From: Caecitellus pseudoparvulus
Taxonomy: Eukaryota > Bigyra: Bicosoecida
Direction of reading: 5' to 3'
Length of the DNA: 64,000 bases
Assembly: GCA_965644315.1 (NCBI GenBank)
Contig: CBFFRQ010000027.1
Coordinates: 1-64,000, forward strand
Shown: positions 49,594 to 62,900 of the stretch, piece by piece
How the letters are laid out: the number at the start of each line of letters is the position of its first letter
Position numbering within the stretch: the stretch's first letter is position 1
The notes under the pieces: model-generated
Seen by the model: only the letters and a program-made list of their open reading frames with translations
What the model was told of the DNA's origin: nothing
Database searches by the model: none
Made by a program: the position numbers and the translations under genes

Positions 49594-50135
49594 GCTGCTC
49601 CAGGCTACCTGCAACGCGTCTGCGCGTGAGAACGGCTGAGGTTGCAGGAGGGGGAGTTGAAAGCCCTGCACGTTGCAGAGCAGTGCATGTCCCCAACTTC
49701 CAAGCGAGACACACGCACCTGGGGGAAGTGGGCAGCTTTGCAGCTCTGGCCAGGCGACTGAGCGCCGAAGATCTGGGCTGCAAGGTGCACACGACTGCCT
49801 TTGTGAAAATAAGAGGCAAGATGGTTAGGTTTTGTATTTTTCGATACTGCCCCGTGTCTGAAATGGACCACCCAAGGACTCGGGCAGCACGCGCGTCCGT
49901 CTCACGGTACTTTGAGTTAGACTTTTTGTGTGCCGACACCGCTCACGCTCCTTTCAGTCTTGACTAACTTGTCTCAGGCGATATCAATTCCTTTTGCTTC
50001 TCCAAGAAGAGAGCCATAAACGAGCCCCACAATCAGTACCTGCAACGTGCAGGACACTGCTGCACTTGAGCACACCAGTCCACCGCGTCACGGGCAGCGT
50101 GTGCGGTAATTGCACCTTCCATCGGCATACACACC
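49594..50135. other. Divergent intergenic region, no gene seen
   Basis: This 542-bp region lies between the starts of the GH28 and PEN-2 genes. An AT-rich part (about 49800-50030) contrasts with its GC-rich surroundings and likely includes promoters. I looked for snRNA-like sequence and found none I could support. Confidence 0.4.
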
Positions 50136-50561
50136 ATGCCGACTGAGACACGCGCGGAGAAGGACATCAAGCTGGGCAAGCTCATGTTCTTTGTGGGGCT
50201 CCCAGCTCTGCCCTGGATGTGGGTGGCGAACCTGCTGTACTTCCGCAAACGATGGGCAGAGGGCAAGCTGCCAGCAGAGGCGATTGGGTGTGCGTTGCAC
50301 TGCGTCTGCCCGCACGCCGCCTGCACGGCACGCTGTCACCCCCCCATTTCCACCCACCCAGGGCTCAAGCTCTCCATGGTTGGCGTGCTGGTGTGGGTCA
50401 TCGCCATCGTGGCCTGGATCGTGGCGTATCAAGTGGAGCGGCCTTTCCCTGGCCTGGCCGTGTGGGCGCCGCCTCGGTACTGGTTCTGGAACGAGCTGCC
50501 GTGGAAGTGGACCAGTGGCATCCGGTCAGACTTCTCTTCCCCTGATGAAGCAGTGGCTTGA
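50136..50561 (+). CDS. Gamma-secretase subunit PEN-2
   Basis: Two exons (50136-50289, 50362-50561) join in frame to 117 residues, close to the usual 100-140. The donor is GTGCGT; this choice turns the junction into AIGWLKLS, which aligns with GYVWRS of animal and plant PEN-2. Membrane segments are visible at about 16-36 (LMFFVGLPALPWMWVANLLYF) and 56-78 (VGVLVWVIAIVAWIVAY), with the conserved PW-x-W-x-x-N in the first. In the known complex PEN-2 activates presenilin, an intramembrane aspartyl protease, with nicastrin and APH-1. None of those partners lies in this window. The gene is 359 bp upstream of the giant gene's first exon. Confidence 0.88.
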   Translation: MPTETRAEKDIKLGKLMFFVGLPALPWMWVANLLYFRKRWAEGKLPAEAIGCALHCVCPHAACTARCHPPISTHPGLKLSMVGVLVWVIAIVAWIVAYQVERPFPGLAVWAPPRYWFWNELPWKWTSGIRSDFSSPDEAVA

Positions 50562-50920
50562 GCGGGGCCACGTGCTTGTCCGGCCTTGCTCCAGGAAAGC
50601 TTGCCTTGCAGAGAAGTGGCAGCCACACAGCTGGACAGGCGCAGCAGGCGACTGCCGCTCAAGCGCAGCGGATGTTAATGTCGGCAAGCTCGCGGCCTCC
50701 TCTTTATGTCATCCGGCGCATGCTGGGCGCTTGGCGCCTGCGGCGGTGCGGGTGCGGAGGCTCGGCATTTGCTCCATCGACGCAAATCATGCTGCCCAGG
50801 ACTCACCATGACGACGCCATGAATGCATGCATGAGTCGAGAGAGGCTTGTGCATTGAGTGCACCACACAGAGTGTGGTGTGACAGCTGCGTGCTGTGCAT
50901 TCCTGCCGCCAATCGCAGCC
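50562..50920. other. Intergenic region, no gene seen
   Basis: This 359-bp stretch separates PEN-2 from the giant gene. A short open stretch extends upstream of the chosen ATG at 50921, but nothing in it resembles a known N-terminus. It probably contains the promoter and 5' UTR of the giant gene. Confidence 0.35.
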
Positions 50921-53900
50921 ATGCTGCACATGCACCTGACGCCGCTGGAGCGCAAGGCATTTGATCGGGGGGACATGCCACCGCCCAGCTCCCGCATCTG
51001 GAAGCGCGGCGCCTTTGCCGCGACGTTCGGCGATGCTTTTGTGGAAGGTGCGCCTGCCAGCTGCCGAGGCGCGTGTGTGCGCGCTCCCACCTCCTGAACG
51101 CCGCGAGCTGCGCAGGAACTGACCTTGAGGGTGGGCTCATCGCGCCGAGCCTGAAGGTGATGAGCGACACGCTGCATCGAGTCGTGGCGCGGGGCACGGA
51201 CATGGAGTTAGATGACAAGACAACTTCCGCCATCCTGTGCTTTGCCTCCAAGTGCGCACGGGGGGCTGGCTTTGACAAGGTGCGCAGTGTCGGCCGCCGC
51301 ATTTTCCGCACCCTGCTCACGGCGTTCTGCATGCTCCTAGCGCAGTGGGACCGCTTTGAAATCCCAGAGTACCTGGAGCGACTGCATGGGTACCTGAAAT
51401 CGCTGAAGCCCGGGGACTATGCCGTGCTGCCGGGAGGTACGTGGCGTCCGCACGCTGTCCGCGGCGTGTGTCCGCCTCACCACGCCAACTGCCTCGACCT
51501 TGCAGGGTGGAGAACCGGCGCTGGCGGCCACGCCATCATCAATGTCGTGGAGCGCAACGCAGATGGAAGTGCACGGTTCACCGTGTGCAACTCGGGGCAG
51601 GGCTTGGGGCACCACCCTCAGTCCACGAAGGCCTTCCCAAGCATGGCTGCGTTGGGCAGCATGTCCCTGGACAACATCCCCTGGAGCCGCGTGGTGGACC
51701 CAGGCTTCCTCTTCTCCCTCGTGAACTTGTTCACCAACAACAGGTCGCACGAGAGCGTCGGGTACTTCTACGACGTGCTCATGCCGCACCTGGCAGGGGA
51801 GCCGCTGAACACCGCCGTGGCTCGCACAGAGCAGGTGCAGGATTGGGACACGCCCCAGCGAGCAGGGACGTGCTTTTACCGGTGCTGCCTGGTGGCCCTG
51901 CGCTACTGCCTGCGCCGTGCTGGCCTGACCAAGGTGCAGGTGAAGTCCACGAAGCTGGCCATGCGCGTAGAGTTCATGCGCTGGGCGCTGTTCGACCTGC
52001 GCCGGGGCGGGGATGTGGAGGAGGAGGACCAGGAGGCCATGGAGGAGTGGCGCCGGGGCCTGCTGGACATGTCGGGGGACGGCTCCGGCCCCCGCACCTC
52101 CCGCACCGCCCTGCGCCTGGAGCGTCTGGGCGTCCTGCCCCCACTCCGTGACGCCAAGGGGGGGCAAGAGGGGGAGGAGGGGGGGGGTGCGGCGGAGAGC
52201 AAGGAGGGGGATGCCGCCCCTGACGTGCCTGCCCCCGTGCCAGGGCTGGAGGTGCCGCACACCCTGGACACCCTGCCCGCCCTGCCCGAGGCGGAGCCGG
52301 TGGAGGGGCCGCTCCTGCTGCCCGAGAGCCAGCTCATCATGCTGGGCATCGCTTGCCAGCAGACGGCCCACGCGGCGCTGAAGCACCGGGAGCGCGAGGG
52401 GGGCCTGGACGAAGCTGGCCTGCAGCGCATCACGGCCGTCATCGAGGAGGTCAAGGCCGCCATGACCAGCGACAACGTCAAGGTGGTGGGCACCTCCGAC
52501 GCCCTGCCGCCCAAGCTGGACCTGCGCACTGTCGCCACGGCCTTCCAGCCCTTCGGCAACATGGACCTGCTGGCCAACACAGAGGACGCCTCGCGCTTCG
52601 CAGGCAAGTCCAAGGGCGAGCTGCCCGACCCTTACGTGGACCTGTGCGAGGGCGCGCCGCCTCTGTACACGCCTGCCGGCCGCCCTGTGCCTGGGCAGTG
52701 GGGGGACATGATGGCCCTCATGCGCCGCGTACTGCAGCGCTGCCACAAGCTGGAACAGAAGGCGTCCGTCACCTCCGCGCGGACGTCTGCGCACCAACGC
52801 CTGGCGCTGGTGCAGCACGTTATCCTGCACCGCATGCCCGTGCCTGTGGCGTGGACTGCGGAGCGGGCGGCGGCGGACCCGGCAGACGTGGCTGATGCGT
52901 GGACCCCCGAGGAGCTGTCGCTGGAGGACCAGCGGGGCATGCTGGTGTTCCTCTTCCGCCTCATGGCGTACCTCGTGTCCAGCATGAAGTCGGTGTCCTA
53001 CGAGCGCCTCATGGCGGGGGCCCACCTTATCTGCTGCGCCAAGGTCACCGCCATCATCCAGCACGTCGCGTGCCTGGTGCCCAACGTCGACCGCCCCGCT
53101 GGTGCCGACGCTGAAGCGTGCATGGCCCAGGCCAGCCCCGTCACCCAGCTGATGGTGGGCTGTGGCCCAGCGGCGGCGTTCTTGCAGGAGGTGTACGGGG
53201 AGGCGGAGGCGGCTGCCACAGCGGGCCAGGCCAAGGGAGGCCTTGTGCGCGAGGCGGTGGAGTACCACGAGACCAAGCCTGGCGCAGCTGAGGCCGCCCT
53301 GGAGTCCAAGGGTGATGGGGAGGCTTCCGCCTCGGCCAAGGCTGCGAGCAGCAGCGGGGCCGCAGGTGAAGGCGCCGACGGCGATGCCGACGCCGAAGGC
53401 GAGAAGGAAGAGGAGGAGGGGGAGGATGCAGTGGCGGCGGGCCGTGAGGCCGCTGCCACGGCGATCGGCTCCCTGGCCACCCGGGAGTCCGTCGCCATCA
53501 AGGGCACTCTGCCGCCTGTTGCGCCAGTGCACGTGCTGGGGTTCGTCAGCGCCGCCCAGTTCGACCTGGCAGGCATGACAGATACGTGCCTGGTGACGGA
53601 GCCGGCGGCTGCGGTGGCACGCGGCGACCTCATCCGCTACTTCCGTGACACGGAGAAGGGGCAGGTGGTGCGCTTGTTCCACTACAACACCGTCCTGGCC
53701 ATCACTGAGGACGACCCCGTGTTCCTCTTCTCACGCGCCCTGGCCCTGGCCCTGGGCAAGCGCTGGTCCAAGCCCTTCGGGCGGTACCGCATCCCCAAGA
53801 CCGCCCTGGAGCGCACCATGATGTGGTTCACCGCGGGATTCGACCAGATGCCCGAGTTTGACATCCTGCGCGACATGGGGCTGCTGATCAAGTTGGTGAC

Positions 53901-56900
53901 CTTCCCTGACCCTTCACGGCGGCTGTTTGGCGGGGAGTTCACCTCCAGCACCTGCACGCCGCAGTGGCACGACTACTTCGACATGATGCCCCTGCCGGGG
54001 GGCAAGTGGGCTGCCGTCATCCGCGTCAGCTGCCTGTCGCGGTCCAACATGCCGCCCTTCCCCATCCCCCCCCACACCCTGGACATGTCCACAGTGTGCG
54101 CCTTCGTGGAGGGCGTGGAGAAGCGCGTCAAGGGCAAGTATGCCGGGCCGGTGGACACCACGAACATGAACTGGGACTACCCCCTCGCCACGGCGGAGAC
54201 GGTGCGGCAGGCCAAGGAAGCCGCCTCTCGGACGTCGCCTGGCACGCAGCTGCACCGCCTGGTGTCTGAGGAGGACATCCTGCACGTGAAGCGCCTGCCG
54301 TTCGACGGCGTGCTGTCCCGCCAGGAGTGCGAGGAGCTCATGTGCCTGCTGACGGCGCCGTACGTCCGCATCCCGCTGGTGCTCAACTTCTTCGCCAACA
54401 ACCGACTGGGGGCGCTGTTCGACCCCAGCATCCGGCGCCTCATCGAACGCATCCTGTTCGAGCCCCTCGCATACGCGCCAGAGGAGGCGAGCGCCGCGGG
54501 GGCAGCAGCGGGCGAGGCACCCCCCCTGGAAGACGCCCTGAAGACCACCACCATCTCCACCGTGCCGCTGAGGGAGGACATTGACGGCAACGTCGTGCTG
54601 CCAGATGGAGCCGGCAGCAAGCGGCAGACGACGACGGCAGCCAACACCTTCTCAGCCTTCGGCACTCGGTACGGCCTGCTAGCCAATGAGCTGCAGGCAC
54701 ACCCTGGGAACGTCGTGCGGCCCATCATTGAGCTGGCGCAGCAAGTGGACGACAACTGCACGGGGTCCTTCACCTCCTCCTTCGTCACCCTGCTCGTGTA
54801 CATCCTGCGCCTGGCTGTGGACGTGGAGGGGTTCCTCGTCTTCGTCTGCAAGCACGCCGATGCTATGCCGCTGGGGACCGCCAGCACTGCTGAGGCCAAG
54901 CACTGGCTTCGACAGCTGCGCCTTATTACACGAGGCGTGCTGCTGAAGCGCCTGGAAGGCTACATCAGCGAGGCAGAGGAGTGCGTGGCCAGCGAAGACT
55001 CCGGCAGCGGACAGAAGTCTGGCAGTGTTCCCCTCCCGCCAAGCGGCGGCGGCAAGCGCCCCGGAGGGCGTGGTGGGCCTGGTAGCACCAGCCGCGCCCT
55101 GCTGGCTCTGTCCCGCTTACACGCGCACCGTGCGCTTGTGTTCAAGCACGGCGGCTTCAACCCCGACGCAGACGAGGTGGCTGTGCCTCTCTCTGCCCCC
55201 GAGGCGCTGCAGCTGCTGTCTTCCATCGCCCAGTGCAACGCCTGGACCACAACGTCCTCCTCCCCCCTCATGGAGAAGGCCCTGTCCAAGACTGCCAAGC
55301 TCGACAGCGGGCGCGGCGGCCCCAGCCACAGAGGCAACAGGGCCGGCTCCACGGCGCCAGTGTTCAAGAAGGGCACACGGGAGGCAGCGTACCCCGAACG
55401 AGACGGGCTGACGTACTGGGTGCCCATGGCAGCTGTGGCCGCGGTGCTGCAGGCACAGCGTGAGGCAGCCATCCACGCCCTGCAGTCTGCCGCGCTCCCG
55501 AGCATCAGCAGCGCCAGCCGCCAGCTGAATGCCTCCCTGAACGCCATTGTGGCTTGTGCAGCCGGCAAGGCGGCCAGCACCTCCATGCTGTGGAAGCCCG
55601 TGTTCAAGACCGACCTGCGGTGCAAGCGCGTCATTGAGACGCCACACCCCTGCAGCAACAGCGGCACGCAGCTGTGGCACGTGCACTTCCCCGGCTCCAA
55701 GCGCATCGTGCTGAGCGTGGACAGCAAGTCACGCATGGGGCAAGGGCACTTGACCTTCTTCAAGGACGCCAACTGCAACTCGCACTGGGGCCGGGAGAAG
55801 GTCTCAGACAACTACGGCAGCGGTGGCAATGGCTTCTACGGTGTGGGGGGCACGCCTCCCCTCATCATCCCCACTGATGAGTTCTACGTCGGGTACATCA
55901 CGCCACCCGAGCCCACCCGCCCCCTGCACCTGGCGAAGAAGGAGGAATCGCAAGCCGGCTACAGCACCCAGTACGAGAAGGTGTGGGGCTTCAAGCTCAC
56001 CATCGAGGCATCTGTGGATGCGAGCACGGCTGTGGAGCTGTCCAAGGAGCCGATTCCCGAGGGCGCCGGCACCGCGGGTGACGCTGGGCGCACGTGGCCC
56101 CTCGGCTGGGCGTATGACGCCCTGGCTCGCGCTGGGAACGTCAAGGCAGAGGCTGTGCGCCTGCTGGGGGAGCGCCTGGCGTCGGAGCCGTTGCCGCGGG
56201 AAGGGCAGGTGGACTCGGCAGGCAGCGGGCTGTTCTCCAACCCCAACGGCATGGAGCTGAACCTGCAGACGTGCGAAGTGTACCAAGGCGGCCGCCAGCT
56301 GCTGCCAACGCCACAGACAGTGCGGTCTTCCGAGGAGTACAAGGCAGTGTTCAAGAGCGAGAACCCGCTCTGTGGCGTGCACGAAATTCGCGGCCAGTGC
56401 TCGACGTACTCGCTGGACAGCGGCAAGCACACGTACTTCATGACCGAGTGGAAGACGGCACAGGCTCCCACACACGAGCTGGTGCGCAGCGGCCCCGACA
56501 TCGCCCCTGCCATCGACAAGCTCAGCGCTCCAGAGTCCGAGGCAGGAGCAGCCATGCAGCGCGCCAGCTCCCAGTCTGTGCTGCATGGCCTGGAGGTGAT
56601 CAACCTGCACCACTCCAGCCGGATGTCGGCTCCCGCCTTTGGCACTGCAGATGAAGATGAAGCAGGCAGCTTCCTGCGCAACCTGCCTGACCTGCCGGCC
56701 GATTCGGAGGATGCGCTGAGGGCGGCGGTGTCTGCCCGCACTTCTGCGGACGAGGAGCGGTACCGCGTGTCCAAGACACCTGTGGACGCGCTGGATGTCA
56801 GCACCATGAAGGAGCTGCAACAAGACGCCGCCGTGACGGACAGTGAGGTGTACTACGGCTGCCCCCGTGTGGTGGAGGGTGTGCTGCAGTGGCAAGGCGA

Positions 56901-59900
56901 AGCGTACAGTGAAGCGTACCGCCGACAGAGCTGTGGCTGGGTGAGCGACGTGCTGGAGAAGTGTGAGGACCTGCCAGACACGATGAAGGGCGACGCTTGG
57001 GTGTCCCTGGTCATCCGGCACCCAGAGGGGCTGGCTGAGAAGGTCAAGGCGCACTATGAGTCCTTCGACGCGAGCTCCCAGTCAGGCAGCGTGTCGCTGC
57101 CTGGAGCCCGGGATGAGGACGAGGTGCTGGGGCGCATGCTGCTGACGAAGACGCTGTCGTCTGACTACCACTACGACTACCGGTCAGAGACGGGGGACGA
57201 CGAGGGCGGCACCAGCACAGGCCCGCCTGACTTCTGGATGGAGATCCAAATCATGCGGTACCGCAAGGAGGTGCGCATCTTCGTCCTGAGGGAGCTCGCC
57301 CGCAGGGCCACGCGGTCCTTCGTCTTCTCCACGGATGGCCGCTACGCCAACAAGTTCTACCTGTCCACCCTGCTGAACGCCCGTGCCTTCCCGTGGTTGA
57401 AGAATGCCCGCTTCGCCTCGTGCAACTCATCCGAGTCGTACGCTGACCGACACTACTACGGCGGCAGTCCTGACGTTGTCATTACACGGCGCTTGCAAGC
57501 GTCTCGAGATGCAGAGGAAGGTGCAGACGAGGACTCCACCCAGGAGGATGACGACGACGCTGCCAGTGGCGCGGGCAGCTCAGACAGCGAGGGCGAAGGC
57601 GCGGGCAGCTCCGGCGCGTCGTCAGACCCAAGCTCCCTGGCCATGTCCATCCTCGCGTCTCAGGAGGAGACCTTCCTGCCACCCACCGTGCTGTCCTCCC
57701 TGCTTCCTGACGGCATTTGCAGTCAGTACGACTTCTGGCTGTCGGGGAAACCCTCGGGCACCAGGGAGGTCGTCAGCTTCCGAGGGTACCCTAGATCTTT
57801 CCGCGCCGGCCGCACATTCCTGGAATTGGATTTGAAGCGCGTGCCCCGCCTGTCTGATGGAAAAGAGACCTTGCAGTGGGAGGCATGGGTGCGGCGGTTC
57901 ACCCTTGCCGCGTCCACCCACAGACGGACCGCCTCAGGCGCTGCTGCGGGTGACGGCGACAGCGAACCCACCATCCGCATCGCAAAGATCGAGCTGCTCC
58001 TGGACGCCTCCCGTGCCGCCGTGGGCAGCACGCTGGAGAAGATCGCTTCGGTCATGCTGCGCATGGAGGGCCTGTCGGACACGTTGTTCTGGTCCGAACT
58101 GCCTGTTCCGTCTGAGGACGCGTGGACGTTCAAGCAGCCAGACGGCACGCTGGCAGTGCCGCCTTGCGAGGTGCAGCCTGGCGCAGACGTCGCCGTGAGC
58201 AAGGTGGAGGTGCTCTCCCTCGGATGCAGCTTCACGCCCAAGGGTGCGTCTGCCTGGCTGCAGTCCCGCCGCGCCGAGACGCTGGGCGACCACGCCTCAG
58301 GCGTGCGCCTCATGAGCGACGACTTCGACGGGCTGTACGTCAGCGACGCGCGGTCCTCCGAGCTGGCCCGGCACTTGCACGGCATGCCCTTCGCCATCGT
58401 GCTGGAGAACGAGCAGCTGGAGCAGTTCATCATGGCGCCCAACTACCCCGTCGTGAACACCAAGGTGAGTCGGGGCTCCCCCTTCTCCACGGAAATCACC
58501 GCCACCCGAGACCCAGACTGGCGGAGGTCGGTGAACACGCGGTACTACCTGTACGCGCTGCACCGTTCAGGCGCCTTCTTGACGTGCCCCTCCGTGGGTG
58601 CCGCGTTCTACCTCGTCCGGCTCGCGATGTATGCTCGGGACTACCGTCGGGCCAGCGAGCTGCTGCGCGCCGCGTACAAGGACTCGTCCATGACTGGCGA
58701 GGAGCAGTTCATGTTCAACGCCCTGCTGCAGTGCAGCGGCGACCAGCACCCGGATGCACATGCGCTGCGTCTGCACTGCGCCCTGATCGGCAACGCCTCC
58801 GGCATCTTCGACTCCCTGAAAGAAGTGCGCCTCATCGGCAGCAAGCAGGGCCACCGCAACGTGGGGCGCAGCGTCAGGGGCTCAGGTGCCCGCGAGTGGC
58901 AGCGAGTGATTGAGAACGACCTCGGGTCGTACATGGCCAAAGAAGACCACGTCGGCTTCTACGCAACCCTGACCCCTGTGCAGTTGCAAGAGCTGGGGCG
59001 TGCGGCGTGTCTCAGCGGCGCCGCCCTCATTCCTTACTTGGCTGCGGCAGTGGACTGCGGGCCCTCCCAGTCAGCCGACGTGGTGCCGCCGCCACCCTCT
59101 GGCTCCCTGCGCTTGGAGCGCCTGCCATCGCGCCTCGCCGCCACTGACGAAGGCGGACAGCTGGTGCGGCTGTACAAGGCCGTGAGCAGCAGCTCCATGT
59201 GCATGGGCACAGCTGGCCTCGTGAAGCCCCACTTGCCCAAACCTGGCCGGTACTACATGCATGTGGCCTTTGCCAAGGCCAAGCACATGGAGTTGACAGC
59301 CAGTAAGGCTAGCGAGCTGCCACCCGGGGCGACACTGAAGTTCTTCCTGGACGCGGAGTTCACAAAGCAGGTGGGCCCCGAGTACTCAGGCTCAGCCATG
59401 GTGGTGGACAAGGAGACGAACCCCAACCTCAAGGGCCGGATGCAGTTCTCGGAGCACTCCTGGCGCCAAGGGCAGCGTGTCGTGTTCAAGCCCAACTGGT
59501 CGGGCGTCAAGGGGGAGCGCCCCGTGACCCTCTTCACAGACTCTGTGTATGTCGTCATGGACTACTTGCCGGAGGGCTGTGACAAAGATGCAGTGCTGGC
59601 AGGCGACCCCATCGATGCCTCCGCCCAAACGGACAGCACTGCTCAGCACTTCACTGGAGTGGTGCAGGCGGGCCTCAAAGCCATTGACACCTCCGAGATC
59701 CAGCGTGGGGACGAGGACCTCCCCTACACCTTCGACCTTCGCTTCACTGCAGTGGCGCCTGTCTCTGCCGTGCCGTGGGGCCCCAGCGTCGAGGCGGGCA
59801 TGGCGGAACTGAAGGCATTGAGGGAGCGCCACGCACAGGACACCACTGAAGCCGGCAAGGGCTCCCCTCCACCGTCTGTCAGCTGGTGGCGGGACGAGGA

Positions 59901-62900
59901 CATGATCTTGAAGGACCCCGACGGGCATTACGTCAAGTTGGATCTGATTGCGCAGGCTGAAGAGAGCATCACGGACTCGAACCTCTTCGCCATGCTGCAT
60001 TCCTGCTTGTCAACGCTGCGCCCACGAGCGGACGGCGTCTTTTTGTCAGAGCTGTACCACGTCCTGCCCTTCCCCGGGGACTTCTCCTCCGGTCAGCGCG
60101 ACTGGACACCGACTGTCACCAACGCGCTCAGTGACGCGACGTACCTGGGGCAGGCCTACATCGGCTTCTTCCTGCCTCTCTACTGCATGCTGGTCGGCCA
60201 ACACCGCCTGGACATCTTCCGCGAGACGGAGACGGAGACGGAGCGACGGAAGGAGGAAGTGACGAGGAAGGCCGCCGCGGCAGCCGCTGAGAAGTGGGAC
60301 ATGGAAGAGGCGGAGCGCCGAAAGCGAGCTGCAGAGGCCAGTACAGAGGGTGACAGCGGGGCGCAGACCGAGGACGCTGCTGAGGCGGCAGAGTTTGCCC
60401 TCGGCGGCGGAGCCGCGGCTGCAGTCGTGGAGGATACCACGCCTCAGCCTTCCCGCGCACGCGAGGCCGCCATCGAAGCAGCTGTGACAGCGGCCCAAGA
60501 AGAGCTGGGCGCCGAGATGCTGCATGAGATGCGCCAGTTCGGCAACCCTGCTCCAGGCACTGCGACGCTGGTGAAACTCATGGCGGCAAGCATGATGGAT
60601 GCTCTGGAGAGGTCCAACATGCACTCGCACAATTCGACGCTGGCGTCGCTGCAGGACCGGCGCATGGCGGTGGCGATCCTGCTCCTGTTCGCCGTCGCGG
60701 CAGAGCACGACGCGCAGTACGGCGACGCCGTCAAGTTGACGGCTGCACTGCCGGAGTTGCCGCTGTCGCACGCTGCGGCCGTGAGGATGGTGTACGAGGA
60801 TGCGGGCGTGCTGAAGCCCACGACGGCTGCTGGGATCGCCCTGCGCGAGGAGCTGGACCGCAAGATCGAAATGGTCAAGGCGTCGAGGCCGGCACTGGCT
60901 TCTGCGCGAACGCTGCGGCACCTGAAGAACCCCTTCCGACGGGGGCGCGTCAAGTCGTCTCAGTCGCACAACCGACGTGGCGATGAGGGCGTGCTGAAGC
61001 AGACCGACGACATTTTCCAGCGCGTGTTCGAGAAGAAGATTTTCCGTGCTGCCGCCATGATCGCCTCCTCCTCATACTTGCGCTTCAAGTACCTGCGCGA
61101 GCCCACACCCATGTACGTCATGATCGAGGGGGCGCTTTCGCACCACGTGCGCATCCAGCCGCGGCATATTCACCCCCAGAAACAACCGAAAGCGTCCAAC
61201 TACCAGCGGAGGGCGTTCTCGCTTCCCACGACTGACGTGTCCAGGGAGGTGGTGGAGACGCTGAGCCAGCCTCTCTCTGACTGCGCTGCGTTCGTGGAGG
61301 CTGAGAGCGAGGCAGCAGCAGTTGCTTCGGAGGCCGCTTCTGCAGCACTGTCACTCGACAGCCTGCCGTTTGAAGTGCGCCACCTGTCCGTGGCACACTC
61401 GCACTCTGGCCAGCAGTTCCTGGAGCGCATGGAGGGCGATCTGCAGCGCAGCAGGGGCAAGTCCTCTGCCGCTGCTACACTGAAGGCACTGACCTCCGCC
61501 ACCGTGGGCCACATGAAGGCCGCTCTGTCCTCAGCGCTCTCACAGGGCAGCTTGGCGGACCTGGATGCCGACAGCCTGCGCGCCTTGGGCCCCCAGGCCA
61601 CCGAGGTTGTCGCAGGCCTGGCTGAGTTCTCGCGACACCTGCACGGCGTGCTGCACTCCTCTCAAGCTGCTACCTGGTCCGAAGCCGAGCGCCTGTACAC
61701 CGACGCCAACTCGGAAAACGTCGCCGGCACGCCCAGCACGTCAGACGCAGTGCTGTTCAGAGCTCGGCGACTCTCTGGCGTGCAGCCCATCGCAAGCCTG
61801 CTGCACGTCATGGGCAGCGTGCTGTCCACTGCTGGCGAGGCAGACTTGCAAGACTGCAACTCCTTCATCGGCCCAGACGAGTCGGACTCGCTCTTCGAGC
61901 GAGCTGCGTTGCTGATGATGCAGTCGGTACGGGCGAGCCAGGCGGCATCTGCCATGATGGAGGTGACTGGTCTGCTGAAGAAGCTGCAGGGGTGCTTCGT
62001 GGAGGCCTTGCAGTCTCTGCTTGTGCAGCCGCACCCCGGCTCTGCATCCGCGACCACAGCCCTCCTCCCGTCCGGCGCAGAGCTGGCGGCACTGTACCGC
62101 ACTGGCTTTGACTTTGTGCAAGCGCACGCCCTGTGCATGCAGGCTGCAACCGCCGTGCGTTCAGCCGTGGACACGCTGGCGGCAGCAGCTTCCGTGTCCT
62201 CCGAGGATGCCTTGCAGGCACTGCACCTGCACATGGCTGTCGGCACTTTCATGCTGGACTTTGACACAGACAAGCTGCTGCAAGACGTTGCCAGCGGCGC
62301 CGTCCAGAAGCTACTTGACTGCTTGCCGTCAGTGCGCGCTGGGTGCTGTGTGGAGGGGCAAGCGGTGCAGGCACATGTGCACCGCGAGGAGCCCAGCGTG
62401 GTCAGCGAGCGCCGTGTGGCAGTGACGCTGGACACGCTGTCCTCCAGCTCTGCCGCTGCCGCGCGCCGTCTTCGTCAGCAACGGCACTTCTTGGAGCAGA
62501 GCGACTCGGCCATTGCCTTCGACCCTCGCTTCCTGGCCTTTGAGTTTGTGCTGGGCCTTGTGCTGCGCAAGCGCCAGGTGGAGCTGGTGGAGGACTTCTA
62601 CGCGGCTGCCATGGCAGGCAAGTCCTCTGTGCACCAGATGCTCATGGGTATGGGCAAGACCAGCGTCATTTCGCCGCTGCTGGTGCTGATGCTGGCAGAC
62701 GGGCAGAGCTTGGTGACGCAGGTGGTGCCCGACGCCCTCTTGCACCAGACACAGGATGTGCTGCGGGCGCGCTTCAGCTCCATCATGCAGATCCAGATTT
62801 CCACCCTGGCCTTTGAGCGGTCCGACCCTGCGTTGGACACCGTGGACAAGCTGGAAGGCCTGCTGGACAGGGTCAACCGTGTGCGCCTGGACGGCGGCGT

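Noticed and set aside
49780-50040. snRNA gene in the AT-rich patch
   Set aside because: No match to the conserved parts of U1, U2, U4, U5 or U6 that I could support.
51337-53682. Minus-strand frame of 781 residues
   Set aside because: It is the shadow of the giant plus-strand gene, whose splice-joined frame continues unbroken to the window end.
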